A stretch of 64,000 bases of DNA from NCBI GenBank assembly GCA_977006965.1, contig OZ345353.1, positions 930,001 to 994,000 of the forward strand, written 5' to 3'. The stretch comes from Phymatolithon calcareum (lineage: Eukaryota; Rhodophyta; Florideophyceae; Hapalidiales). Under the pieces are notes generated by a model. That model was given only the letters and a program-made list of their open reading frames with translations. It had not been told where the DNA came from and did no database searches. Both the position numbers and the translations under genes were made by a program. Shown here in pieces: positions 1-10,644 of the stretch; the stretch's first letter is position 1; each line of letters begins with the position of its first letter.

Positions 1-683
1 CTGACGCCGCCGCACAGAAAAGACGAATTTTCTCAGTTTCCATCAAGTCGCAAATTCGTTCCGATTGCCTCGAAGTGGACTTCTTAAGCTGCAGTCCATG
101 GGAACGGTTTTAAGTACGGATGGATCTCATACCCGATGCTGGCGTAACCCTTAGGAGAAAAATGCGAGAGAAACCGCTAGGCAGAAGCCATTCGGACACA
201 AAGCACGCGCCATAGTTGCTGCGAGCGAAGCAGCCGATGAGGAGCAATACGCACGACATGCCGACATTATCATGAAGGGGAGATTCACTGCTGTTTTCCT
301 GCCGGGAATGTTACAGTGTAAGCTGAAACTCAATTTTCGGTGATGGCTAAAAATCATTTTCGGAAATCTGCTTCGGCTGATTTTGGATCTTGCGCATAAG
401 AGATCCGTCTCTCTGTGCCTTTACACAGTCCACTGCACTATGCTCAGGGCATCTCTTTCCACAAAGTGTAGGTTTCAGGTTTTTGCAGTCAATGAATCTG
501 ACTAATTGTTGGGACGCATGGTACCCTCTCAATAAATCGACTTACGAATTTGACTAATTGACAACGCGTCCTCGAAACAGAAGATTTTGCTCCTAGAAAC
601 TGTCATGAAAGACCTAAAATCAAACTTGCTGCCAATTTCAATGTCGAGAATGATAGACGTGTTTCCCCCAACCGTGATCGAGC
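1..683. other. Intergenic stretch, no gene recognised
   Basis: No reading frame here looks like a conserved protein. Positions about 490-545 contain the block GGTACCCTCTCAATAAATC, which recurs near 63786-63812 (+) and, inverted, near 20093-20122. It is probably the 3' end of a further short repeat family. Confidence 0.5.
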
Positions 684-697
684 ACTATACCCATACA

Positions 698-835
698 ACT
701 TTCCCCACCGCCTATGGAAGGCGGTAGGTTTCAACGATCTACACACTGGAAGGTAGCAACTGAGGAAGCCTTGCCCGTATATTCGTAAGACTGTGAGACT
801 TTTAAATAAACTCCAATCAAAAAAAAAAAAAAAAA
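698..835 (+). mobile_element. LINE-C 3' fragment with poly(A) tail and target-site duplication
   Basis: This is a short, 5'-truncated non-LTR retrotransposon insertion ending in a run of about 17 A. The 14-base sequence ACTATACCCATACA occurs at 684-697 and again at 836-849, directly flanking the insert, which is a target-site duplication typical of target-primed reverse transcription. The body matches the 3' end of the LINE-C copy at 20.1-21.3 kb (inverted there): both share GCCCGTATATTCGTAAGA and the preceding TTTCCCCACCGCCTATGG block. The intact duplication suggests a fairly recent insertion. Confidence 0.85.
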
Positions 836-1009
836 ACTATACCCATACAGCGCCTTCAAGTGGCATTCATGTCATATCACCATAATCACTCCCTCAACAA
901 CTTCCTACTCTTCGTGTGGCGCTCGCTGCGGAGGAGCATCATGTATGCTCCCGATAGCGATTTCAAGCCCAACCTCGGCATTGCCACTCTTGCTCTTAGA
1001 AGTCACGTT

Positions 1010-2290
1010 TTACACATGCGCGTCCTTTCCCCCTTGTGTGAGGGCACCAGCCTGTGTGTTCGAGCCTGGTGTACGGTATCTCTGGTTTGTATACTTCCGG
1101 TTCTTCGAAATTGATTCAAATTCGCTCTTAGATCGCCTCCTTCTGTTATAGAAGAAAGTGTTGACTTGCTTGTAGGATATGGCCCACTTCTGCTCAAACA
1201 TTTTCTTTTCCTCCTTCGAAGGATACTTGCGTTCAATATTTCTCACACACCAGTCCTTCATATCTGCGACCGCATCGGATCTGAGTCTTGGACGTTTCCT
1301 GGTTCCAACGGGCGACGACTTAGCATAAGAGATCGATACTGCGTGAACGGGCACGAGATGTTTGTGTCCAGCAAGCGATGAGAGGCCACCAATGTCTCTA
1401 TTTTCTCTGCTTAAAGACGCGTTATTTGTTGCACTGCGACTATCACCGACTGTGCCGTAAGCACACGCGTTAATGGTGTCATGCAGCGTTGGTGGGACAT
1501 GCGCTCCGAGTGAACGTTGCTTCAGATCTTCAACCGTACAAACACAAGCATTCAAATAGACATCACCCGGCGACCATCGATCACACGCTTCCTTAATACC
1601 GCGAGAATAGGCAAAGTTTTTCACCGTTGAAGCATCACTCTCCGCGGTTGATAGCTTGATGGCACAATTGGGAACAATGAGTTCATTTCCAGTGCACACT
1701 TCATCGGCCTCCTTGACTAGCAGGGGAAGAGTAGGATGCTCGATGAGGTCCGTTACAAGGCCTGAAAAACTTTGACATGTACCGGACGCATTAACTGTTC
1801 TTCTGGTCTGGGAATTCAGAATCGACGGCACGGGGGCGGGAGCAGATAAACGAGTAGGTAAACCGTTTCCTAGACCAGTGGGGGCGATATCGAATGTGGA
1901 AAAACTTCTCGGATAGTAGGGAGCCGAAGCTTGGGGGTGGCTGCTTGGGGTGTCTGATTCTGCCACAGGAACGGTGTAATGTTCACCCGAGATATACCGA
2001 TGATCGGCATATGTGAAGGTGGGGTGACTTGATTGAATCCGTAAACAAGCCCTCGATCTCGGCGGCTGCTCTTGAATTTTTGCTGAGCTGAAAAACGAAT
2101 GGATGGATGGGAGTGCGGTCGGCTCTGTCGCCGGTTGGGGTACATGTGAAAGGTCGCGGAAGCTCTGGTACTCACAGCCTTTAAGGGGTGGCAGCAAGGC
2201 GGGGAGCAGGGTCAAGCCTCGGTGAGGGGCGCACTGTGACATAGCGCTATCCGTCATTGACGGGAGCTCGTCAATCAGACGAGAAGACAT
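1010..2290 (-). CDS. MEINOX/TALE homeodomain transcription factor (paralogue 1)
   Basis: A 426-aa single-exon frame with an ATG at 2290. Residues about 331-390 form a TALE-class homeodomain: a basic N-terminal arm (RKRPRLR), the extended loop with KYPSKEE, and a recognition helix ending KQVNTFFYNRRRR. DNA-contact residues N382 and R384 (N51 and R53 in homeodomain numbering) are kept, but the near-invariant Trp48 is Phe (F379). Residues about 174-260 resemble a KNOX/MEIS (MEINOX) dimerisation region (HPTLPLLVKEADEVC). The N-terminal 170 residues are Pro/Ser-rich and probably disordered. The protein should be a nuclear DNA-binding regulator. It is clearly related to the gene at 10645-12054, which points the other way; shared stretches include the FSxLxxxxxHPxxPLxVK region, the SRGI segment and NNASLS. 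Targets and partners cannot be read from the sequence. Confidence 0.85.
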   Translation of the reverse strand: MSSRLIDELPSMTDSAMSQCAPHRGLTLLPALLPPLKGCEYQSFRDLSHVPQPATEPTALPSIHSFFSSAKIQEQPPRSRACLRIQSSHPTFTYADHRYISGEHYTVPVAESDTPSSHPQASAPYYPRSFSTFDIAPTGLGNGLPTRLSAPAPVPSILNSQTRRTVNASGTCQSFSGLVTDLIEHPTLPLLVKEADEVCTGNELIVPNCAIKLSTAESDASTVKNFAYSRGIKEACDRWSPGDVYLNACVCTVEDLKQRSLGAHVPPTLHDTINACAYGTVGDSRSATNNASLSRENRDIGGLSSLAGHKHLVPVHAVSISYAKSSPVGTRKRPRLRSDAVADMKDWCVRNIERKYPSKEEKKMFEQKWAISYKQVNTFFYNRRRRSKSEFESISKNRKYTNQRYRTPGSNTQAGALTQGGKDAHV

Positions 2291-2400
2291 TGCTAAAAGA
2301 ACGATCAGTTGTTACCGGGACTTGAAGGATGGATACCCCTCCAGTAATCGGAGCTGGTGTTGCTATGGGATAGGGTAAACGAAGGTGGGGTGTGAAGGGC

Positions 2401-2410
2401 CTTTTTATAG
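2401..2410 (-). promoter_or_regulatory. TATA box of homeodomain gene 1
   Basis: On the minus strand the sequence reads CTATAAAAAG within GGCTATAAAAAGGCC, about 110 bases upstream of the ATG at 2290. Spacing and sequence suit a core promoter with a short 5' UTR. This is inferred from sequence only. Confidence 0.5.
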
Positions 2411-3430
2411 CCAAAACGGAGAGTACCAAGAGTCGGTCTGAGGACAACAAGGCGAAGAGTTCTTGGGCAAATGCGCAATAATGCTTTTTTCGAAGAAATC
2501 TGTCTGCTTGATGTCACAAAGAACGTGCACTGGGCTACACAGCTCGTAAATAGAGTTGTGTCGTGTTTTCGGAATGATTTTATTAGAAATATTTTATTAG
2601 GTTCCTCTACCGATACAATTCATCGCGGCGAAGATGTCTCGTCACTTCGATTTGATTTCAGCCAAGAGGATTTTGTACACGTGCACAAACTGTAGTGTGA
2701 TGTGTCGAACCGTATGTAGAGAACTGTTCTACAGAATGGGTTAGACATCTTCCACAATCTATTCTTGGAGATGCCGAACGTGAATCTTGTGACAAGCTAC
2801 TTTAAATTTTTCTGTGCGCACGAGCAGCAGACCTACGCTGCGAGCAAAAATACTCCACGATACCAGCAGGTTGGAACTCAGACACTCATACCGATGTCTA
2901 TGACGCTCTGCACAGCGTACCGTCCCCCTGCTCGACATGGCTCTGGTGAATCTGCAGATTGCATACTTTACATGGTTCATAGCAATCATTAATAAGCGAT
3001 TTTTAATTTAATTTCTGCACCAAGCAGTGAGTCAGCGCGCGCTCATACCCTACTGTCCAATGACTCCATTCCAGCAGCGACTCAAATTCTGGGTGATAAT
3101 AACAGCTCTAGAAGGGGAGAGAGCTTTATTGTATTTTTAAAAAACGCATATCTGGAGCGCGGCGCTAGTCAGGGGCGAAGGCGGAAGTCCATTTTCACCC
3201 CTGACCTGGATGAAGACAACGAGCATTATCGCTTTAAACATTCTTCGTACGAGTATGATATTCGTCTTCTGTTGTACATCTGCATGATGCAGAGCATCTG
3301 GGTGGTTCGAGAAATATCGGAAGACAAAATGTCCAATCTAAAGCATATCTGTTGCGTGGCAGTGCCGAATCTACAGTTTTTAGAGAATAGTCGGATAAGG
3401 AGAAGATCACGCAAATTGAGGAGATTTCGG
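2411..3430. other. Intergenic, no gene seen
   Basis: No conserved protein frame was recognised. A short inverted repeat at 3168-3205 is listed separately. Confidence 0.4.
3168..3205. repeat. Short inverted repeat with CAGGGG termini
   Basis: GTCAGGGGCGAA at 3168-3179 pairs with TTTTCACCCCTGAC at 3192-3205. The CAGGGG...CCCCTG ends resemble the termini of the hAT-type element at 13850-14815. The piece is only 38 bases and no clear 8-bp duplication flanks it, so it may be a remnant or chance. Confidence 0.3.
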
Positions 3431-3512
3431 AATTTTCCCGCATGCGGGGAAAATTACATTCTGACAACATTTTTCCTGAAGGTGCGCCTTCAGGAAAGAA
3501 GTTGTCAGAATG
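3431..3512. repeat. Two adjacent inverted repeats (double hairpin)
   Basis: Positions 3431-3455 form a nearly perfect palindrome (AATTTTCCCGCATGCGGGG plus AAAATT) with one bulged base. One base later, arms at 3457-3482 and 3487-3512 (26 bases each, 24 of 26 paired, loop TGCG) form a second hairpin. The A-A'-B-B' arrangement recurs at 4329-4406 and 35330-35403 with unrelated sequences. No gene lies within a kilobase. Confidence 0.75.
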
Positions 3513-4304
3513 TACAGATTCATACCCATATGCAAGCTCTAATCATACTTCTCACAACGACTCGGACAAAAATACAGTACCGTAACTGTTCTTGTTGTAG
3601 CCGGCCACAACAACAGTGGAAAATTTTCCGTTGCCAGTTAGGCGCAATAGGCCGAATCTTCAAACACCAGGCGGAGAAAGGTGGCATTTGCACGAGACCG
3701 ACTGTTTCATATGCTCTTTGGCCTCCACCGCCTCGCTGCACACCAGGGTGGTAACGAGTTTGTGTTTGGCGGGGAGGTACGTGTCGATATTCGTGGACCG
3801 GCAAATGGTGGCGTTGAATGGGGAGCTCATTCTTGTGTTGCAAAAATTTCCAAAAACACAGAAACGGTAAACGAGCTGCACAGTTCGCCTGCTAATGATC
3901 TTCCTTATCGTATCCTTGAGAGAATTCCGAGAATTGTTGACGTTTGCATTTAGAAGTAAAAAAATAATTAGATATCATGTCCTCTTTTCGTGTTGAGGTG
4001 GACTCAAAACCGGAAGTGCATCACTCCAAATCAGGTTTCTCATTTGTTGGCGAATTTGTTTCACCCTACTGTCATTCGAGCCCGTAAAATAGCCAGGCAT
4101 TCTCCGGCAGACCTCTTATTATATTCCAGGTGCCATAAATACCAGAACTAATATCTGACATCCGAGATATGTGCGACCCGCAAGCGAGAAACAGCGTTTC
4201 ATGGAAGCATTCGCGGCCAAGAGCAAAATAAATTCTTTCAAAAATCTGGTACTGGGCGAAAACCATAGCACGCGGGCGGAGCCGTTCATGAAAGGCGCAT
4301 ATGG
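3513..4304. other. Intergenic, nothing recognised
   Basis: Only short frames without family resemblance are present, and no repeat was matched to other parts of the window. Confidence 0.4.
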
Positions 4305-4570
4305 GGGGAAATTGTATGTTTTTATTTTAGAAAACTCAACGCCGGCACACGCCAACATCATGTTGGCGTGTGCCGGCGTTGAGTTTTCTGCTCTGATGAT
4401 CAGAGCAGCTTCGCATTTTCTGTAACCCTTGCCGGGAAGACTGCATCGTATCAGCTCCATCATCACACCATCAGCTACTCTTTCATCTCGATTTCTAGCA
4501 TGGCTAATTTGTCCATCGCTTGTTTCACTTCCTCTTCTGCTCTGTCATCCATCTGTGGCTGCATTTAGGA
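4305..4570 (-). mobile_element. LINE-B 3' fragment carrying an inverted duplication
   Basis: Read on the minus strand this matches the 3' end of the LINE-B copy at 23794-25475. It has the GATGGACA...GAAGAGGAAGTGAAAC stretch that corresponds to the end of the LINE-B ORF, then AAGCTGCTCTG, then the terminal TCTAAAATAAAAA and CAATTTCCCCC motifs. Between AAGCTGCTCTG and the tail a palindromic segment (4329-4406) interrupts the expected sequence. The 5' boundary is approximate and no target-site duplication was found. Confidence 0.7.
4329..4406. repeat. Two adjacent perfect hairpins inside LINE-B tail
   Basis: Arms of 30 bases at 4329-4358 and 4360-4389 are perfectly complementary around a single C. 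Directly next to them, 8-base arms at 4390-4397 and 4399-4406 are perfectly complementary around a single G. Other LINE-B copies lack this palindrome and run straight through, so the ancestral sequence was arm A followed by arm B'. The extra A'B piece was added at the junction. Confidence 0.85.
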
Positions 4571-7200
4571 AGGCGCTATATGACTGAGTTCCTAATTGGT
4601 TGAACTTCTACCTGGGCGTCATCCCTGGTCAAGTCGTCGTTTACTCATCGCTGGAAGCATCAAAGCGTTTTGCTAGATTCCAGGACATATCCCCAAGCTC
4701 CAGTCCATAACGGCTTGTCGAAAAGCTCGTTCCGCTTCCGTCGACGGCACTGCGACTGTCGATGAATTACCGGTGGTGTTGCGCAACAGCCTCTCTTGGT
4801 CTTGCGAGTATTGACATGGTGAATTACTGGAGTACAGAAAATGCCAGCCAGGCTGCCCGCCTTAGTGTCGCATTTGTGACGAACGTACCTGTGAAAATTC
4901 TACATAAATACAAATGAAGAGAATGTCTCCGGCTAAGTTCGTTCCTTCTTTCACCAGGACATTTTTTAGTCAGTCCGAGCGCGATTGCGGGACGACGGGA
5001 GCGATTGTGACAGACACGTAGAAATTGCACATTGAAAAGATAAACACACATGTTTTACTCCAGCCCTCGAAGCTCATTCTCTACGGAAATTACGATGAGC
5101 ACATTGTTTGGGACGAGAGGAGGGGTAAAGATGCGCTTCGCGCGACGATCGATCGGCGACATACCTGCACAGGCCGACAGAATAAGTCACGGAATCATCA
5201 AAATAATGACAGCATAGGAAAAATTGGCAATTCTGAGCGCAAGGAATGCTCACGGTTCAATTGTTCATTGTTGAAGTCGTAATGAAGAGAGAAGCATGAA
5301 TAAGACTCCCATCGTTCCTTTTCACGCGGGTTATACTTCATAGGAAGCGTGCGATTAGGACGCAATGTGCCAAAGCGATGCAGACGATTCGCAAATTATG
5401 CTCAAGGTTGAAAATCTTCTCATGGGATTTGAAGCAAATTCCATGTCGGAATCGGTTCTTAGGATTTTGGATTAAGACCCAGTCCATCATAGATGAAAGA
5501 CTTGTAGGACACCAAAAGAAAAAGATGTCTTCGGGCCATGTGCGAAACGCAGAATGGTCATATAAAGATAACAGAACGTTTTCAATTGACGAGGTCAATC
5601 AGAGCCTCTTTGAAAAAATATTTCTCGGAAGATCTATTGCAAATTTTATTGCAACAGTTGTCGCAGTCTAGGTCTTCTGTTGCTCCCGTGTGCACAATTC
5701 AATTCTAGAGTGACGAAGACGGTTTAGCGGTATGATCGAAACACCTTGTTGACGGCGCGAAGCAAAGAGACAGAAATATCACTTCAGGGCGATGATCCAA
5801 AGGTGGGCGGCGCGGATTGGCGCACGAGGGCTTTTACCTCAATAGCGAACACTTCGTCAGATGCAGAAGGAAAGTCGCAAGTACGCGATGTTGCTCATTT
5901 AAACAGTATAGCCTGATACCATGGTGATCGTTTCTCGTGCGCAGGAAGACAGGCCATATCGATGATGCATGGTTTGTAGTCCAGATGTTCCGTTGCGAGC
6001 ATGACCACCATACTTTTTTCCGACACTCAGCCAGTGTGGTGACCTGGAGTGTGCGAACGTGTCCCAAAATATGCATTGTGAGGACGGTATTTCGCACATC
6101 GTTCCTTTCGAAGATATTGGCAATGTTGAACGCAGGAAATCTCTCGCACAGAATTTCGGAAGTTTCCCGTCGCGTACGAAAACGATACATCACTCGGAGG
6201 TGGCGTGACGGAGGGCGATGCTCTCATCGTCGCATATTTTCATGAATAGTGCTCTACGACGAGGATGTTTCCTTGGAATGCTGGCTCCCGATTTACGGCA
6301 GGTGGGCATCTCAGATCTTGCATTAGAATGTGCTGCTCAAGGAGAACTCAAGAAGCGTTTGGGATGGATTTGCCATTTTCTGGACGCCGGCCGACAGTGG
6401 AGGGTAGAACATTCTATCGCTGAGGGTCGATATGAATTCAATTCCACAGCCCGAAGAGCGGATAAAACGCGGAGCGATATGACAACTTGGCAGTAGCCGG
6501 CTGACATTTTACGAAAAGAGGCAGCAATTCGAAAACTTTCCAAAAAACCGCAAAGCGTAGACAAAATGCAGTCTGTCCATCTTCACGGTTGCCGTCGACA
6601 ACATCGCATGACCTGTGACGCAGATCATTGTTCCGGCAAAGTCTCTCTGCCAGATGCTTGTCGCGAAGAAATGTTTCAGGTCAGCACACATTTTGTAAAC
6701 GTAACACATATTTGTTCCACAACGTGATGATGGAAGAAGAAGAAACGAGTATTATTATTTGCAACTTACCCAGATTATTATCACGCGACTCGACTCCTTG
6801 TTGCACCAAATGTGTCCCTGGTGTGCTGATGGAGAAAAGTCTCGGCATTGTTTCCAACAAACGTACTCCACAAGCCGCACAAGCTCTCTCTACGTTCGCA
6901 TTAGCTCAGAATTCATCTTTCGGCACAGCTCAAAAAATCAAGCAAATTCTACTGGCGATGGCCATCCCTTCGACGAATGGGGGCAATTTGTGGTATTGTA
7001 TGCGAGCAGCTTCTCGTAGTACCCGATTGCACCAGCGTCCCGCCGCGCTGACCTTTTTCAGTGGCTTGAATATCTATTCGAAGTATGTCTGTATTGTAAA
7101 GGTGGCTAGTTTCGCGCCCGCTGCTTTTTCTATTGGATGAATGCGGTACCCACGTTGTTCTTCTCGCAACTGTGCGCCCGCAACTCGAATCGCGATCCTC
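4571..7200. other. Intergenic, no gene recognised
   Basis: Several frames of 60-170 residues occur (for example 5834-6193 minus and 6628-7140 plus), but none shows a known domain, a conserved motif or a coherent start. They may be remains of old mobile elements. Nothing can be assigned. Confidence 0.35.
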
Positions 7201-7204
7201 GCGA

Positions 7205-7440
7205 ATGATCTACTTCCCGCAATGCGGAACGCTTTTTGATGCGCCTAGGGAGAAGAAGTGTCTTCCCGACTACCGGTATCACAAATTGAGTCACCCCACT
7301 AGCTCATTGTTTCACCCTTTCGCAGACGAAAGTGCTCGTTACTCCAAGGTGAGGCTTTGGGAGCTCTCAAAATAAAAGCATCAAATATCTCCTTGGTCTT
7401 GCCAATGCTTGCCGCTGTGATTGCTGCGAAAAGTGAGAAC
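7205..7440 (+). repeat. Diverged dispersed repeat, copy 1
   Basis: This stretch aligns by eye with 8540-8760: shared blocks include GGGAGAAGAA, the CACAAATTG stretch, CTTGGTCTT.TCAATG and CGAAAAGT. Copy 1 contains an extra LINE-A tail (7328-7396) that copy 2 lacks. No coding potential was recognised. Confidence 0.5.
7328..7396 (+). mobile_element. LINE-A 3' tail fragment
   Basis: The block GTTACTCCAAGGTGAGGC followed by TTTGGGAGCTCTCAAAATAAAA is the terminal sequence of LINE-A copies (compare 12799-12853 and 16886-17075 on the other strand). It interrupts the repeat described at 7205-7440. Confidence 0.6.
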
Positions 7441-8539
7441 AGGACACAAAGTTGTTCTATGACCAGTGGAAAAGGTCAGTGGAAAAAACAGACCGGCAGC
7501 AACTGGATACTTTATGCTGTATGCTCTACAATACTTCGGCTATGATGCCATAGCAGAAGACATTTTCGAAAGCTCAGGAATAATATTTATTTTTTACATA
7601 ATATAGCTTTGTATCATATTGAAAATTGAGCCGCCAAGCAACCTATGCAATTTGTGTACGCTTTAACGACCGGTCATGGCTCTTAGCTGTACGGTTGAGG
7701 TGGCATCACCTCAGCGTAGCAAAACGACAAAGATAATCGTTTTTGCGTGCTCGGTGTGAGAAGAAGACGGACGACGTCTACGTTTTGTGGAAGTTTTTTG
7801 GTTATCATTTCGCAGCTGCCTGTGGACCAGGGACAGATTGTGGACTGAAAACACATTGAGATAATATTAAGGTCACTGATCGTAGTTTTGGAATGCTTCA
7901 CATGGCCCTTGTCCGCGCAAGGGGCTCCTACATCGGCTATTCCATCTCTGTCCAGTAGTCCTGGTGGACGAATTTCGAACATTCATAAGTTGCAAAAAGT
8001 GTGGAGACAACTTTTCAGCCAATTACCTCTCCCGTGCGTTTTGTTGTACGAACAACTCGAAAGGCGAGAGCAATGGTTGTTCTATCGAATCTATATAACG
8101 CGACGCGAAATTGAGCGACAAATATTGCCGCTGTGAGGCTGCATCAGCTCCGTGGATTGCCCCGTCCGCCACATCTCAAGAGACCCACACGCCGTCTTCA
8201 GGGAAATCTTATCTAGGTTGGTTTTCTCTTCATATTTAGATTCTTTAAAGTTACATCCGTTTTTCTTTGTACTCCTATCAAGGCCGCACGTGGAAAGAAA
8301 GAGATACAAAGGCGCGACAGAGCTTCAGCAATCACCTTCAAAGTGCATTACAGTAGAGCATCATAGCAGCTTCTTCCGACTTCGGATGCAAGGGACTTTG
8401 ATAAGGACGCTCATATTCGTTGACGCGCTGTGTAACTCAGCTGTAACCGATTTTGCTGCTGTGCAATTGACGATAACATAAAATCCGGCAGTATCCTGAC
8501 TATTTTCCTAATATCGTATTTGGAAAATCCTCGAAGTAG

Positions 8540-8760
8540 CGCGGAACTCTTGCTGGAGCAGTCAGGGAGAAGAAATGTTTTCCCGGTTGTGCTCCTCCAC
8601 CCGGCACCACAAATTGGGTCGCTCCATTCGCTGACCTAATCAAATTTCTACCCTATCGCCCCCAACAATGTTCTTGGTCTTATCAATGTATCTAATACGG
8701 CTGGGATTGGTTCGAAAAGTCAGGAAGCGGCAAACAAGGGAAGCTGGTATGATATCAGAA
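8540..8760 (+). repeat. Diverged dispersed repeat, copy 2
   Basis: This is the second copy of the 7205-7440 repeat, without the LINE-A insertion. Similarity is moderate, so the duplication is old. Confidence 0.45.
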
Positions 8761-8862
8761 CGGGTGACATCTTGTCACGCTCAGAAAATAAAAACAAAGT
8801 AAAGCGTTGTATGATAATTAAAATTGATCCAGCAAATTCCTGTTCTCTCTGGTTGCAATTGG

Positions 8863-9009
8863 TTACTCGGGCCCTCACAGGGAGAGAAGTTCAGATTAAG
8901 GAGATATTAGAAAGATAGTAGAGAGATGAATATGGAAAACAGCGAGAAGCTGCCCTGTTACTCAAATTGAGGCTTTGGGAGCTTTTAAAATAAATCAACA
9001 TATATCCCC
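8863..9009 (+). mobile_element. LINE-A 3' fragment with 14-bp target-site duplication
   Basis: The insert is a 5'-truncated LINE-A tail whose sequence parallels 15640-15785 (CCCTCACAGGGAGAGAA, then GTTACTCAAATTGAGGC, then AAAATAAATCAACATATA). The 14-base CTGGTTGCAATTGG is present at 8849-8862 and again at 9010-9023, exactly flanking it. This fixes both ends and shows that LINE-A tails end in a C-rich stretch rather than poly(A). Confidence 0.85.
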
Positions 9010-9146
9010 CTGGTTGCAATTGGAATTCGAGCCAGTACAGAACTGGATGCTATTTAATTCCCGGAAAGGTTTTTCCTACGTAGATGCTCAAGGTTCTCGG
9101 TCACCATGATCTGGAGACCAGTTCGTGACACGCTCTGCTTTTGGTA

Positions 9147-9232
9147 TTTTTTTATAATTCAAATTTATTTAAAAGCCCCACAGACTTCCGAATATATGGG
9201 CAAGACTTCCTCTGATGCTACCTACCTTCGTG
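9147..9232 (-). mobile_element. LINE-C 3' tail fragment
   Basis: Read on the minus strand this matches the last ~85 bases of LINE-C (GGAAGTC...ATATTCGGAAG, then TTTAAATAAATTTGAATT and an A-rich end). It is short, with no clear target-site duplication seen. Confidence 0.6.
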
Positions 9233-10516
9233 TAGCTCACGAAACGCGCAACAAAATGGCGGGCGGGAAAACTCAAGATTCAAAGTAATCCTATCTCAGC
9301 TTTCTACGGGGTTGTTGGTGCTTGGACTCGACCGCTTTTTGCCTTGCCTTCTGCGAATAAATACAGGCCTTCTTCGTTCTCCATGTGTTCTAAGTGGTAT
9401 TGATAACCTACCATGCTCTGGCGGAACACTTTTGATTGTTGCTAAAATGGTCGGGGTCATGCTTTCACTACTTTCTATTTTCTGTGTTGCTCAATTCTGA
9501 AATATCTAGCTAACGCTTTTGTATTGCAATTTCTGCGCTCTTGGCATGAGAACGGTATCGGTTGTGGGTGCAAGTGCGAAGAACTTGGGTGCTGTAGACA
9601 ACTTCTTGTTCATTCATTTTCCGTTTATTAACATTTCCGTAAATATCCTAGAGCCGCTAGGTGCGCTACTGTGTCGCGCACGGGTACGTGATCTTATGCT
9701 TCAATGATCGAAGAGAGATTCTTTCGGGCGAGGTGGATCAATGGCCAACCCACGCAACCGTGTTGATGATAATCGTAGCACCTTTCTTGATTGTTACAGA
9801 ACACACGAATCTCAAATTAACTCATGAACCTGTCCTAAGCAAATTCTCTTTTATCAAAAAATTGACCATCCTGAAGGGGTTTGCCCGGCGCAGAGCGCCA
9901 TGACAGCTAATTTGTAATTGTGAATTTCAGCTCCATATCTCTCCTGTGCCCCGCCAGAGCAAAACGCGGAAGAGAAACGGATTTATATGAAGGGAGAGGG
10001 AGCAACACCTATTTGTTTTAGAAGGTTCAGTGCTAAAATGGAAAAAATATTCCTACCTGATTGGGATTCTGAATTTAAATGGAGGCAGCACTTCTAAAAT
10101 TTGTTCAAGAGGGCAACACGAAGCAATCAATACGCGTGTCGTCCAAATGCCCCGTTGCGAATGTTGTTCAAAAGGGTCAATTTCAAAGCTTGGGGGCACA
10201 ACGTGGATGCCTACTCATGATTTCCTCACATGGATATTTGAAATCCATTTTTCCACATATCCGCCAATCACCCACTTTGGACCAGTAACCATTCGGCCGT
10301 ACCGAAATCACCTGCAACTCTAGCGCATTGCAAATTCGATCTGTGCTGCGAACGACGTGAAATACAACGCAGAAAGTCTGCCTTCCAAATTCATTTCCCA
10401 ATTTTCGCCTCATTTCTCCTAATGCATCGTACCCAATTTGGCGCTCATGAGATGCGCCCAAACGGCTGTATTGCATGCCACGCAACAGGATGGACCTCTT
10501 TCATCCACTTTCAAAC
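9233..10516. other. Intergenic upstream of homeodomain gene 2
   Basis: No conserved frame was recognised. Short frames (for example 9312-9500 and 10030-10323) lack any family resemblance. Confidence 0.4.
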
Positions 10517-10517
10517 G

Positions 10518-10524
10518 TATAAAC
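10518..10524 (+). promoter_or_regulatory. Possible TATA box of homeodomain gene 2
   Basis: TATAAAC within AACGTATAAACTATTC lies about 125 bases before the ATG at 10645. The spacing is close to that of the paralogue's TATA box and its ATG. If real, it rules out the upstream in-frame ATG at 10447. Confidence 0.35.
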
Positions 10525-10644
10525 TATTCATCACAATCGAACGATACTTCAATGTGTATTGCCGGTGACGAGGGACCGCAACAACTGGTGGAGGAGGTGC
10601 GCAGTTGTCAACTGGCCATCTTGTTCCTCTTCTCCGCATCGGAC

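Noticed and set aside
6628-7140. 170-codon frame in the intergenic region
   Set aside because: It lacks recognisable motifs and competes with other open frames on the same stretch.
10438-10644. N-terminal extension of homeodomain gene 2
   Set aside because: The earliest codon is TTG. The in-frame ATGs at 10447 and 10552 flank or follow a TATA-like site, and the extra residues have no counterpart in the paralogue. The longer form is possible but less likely.
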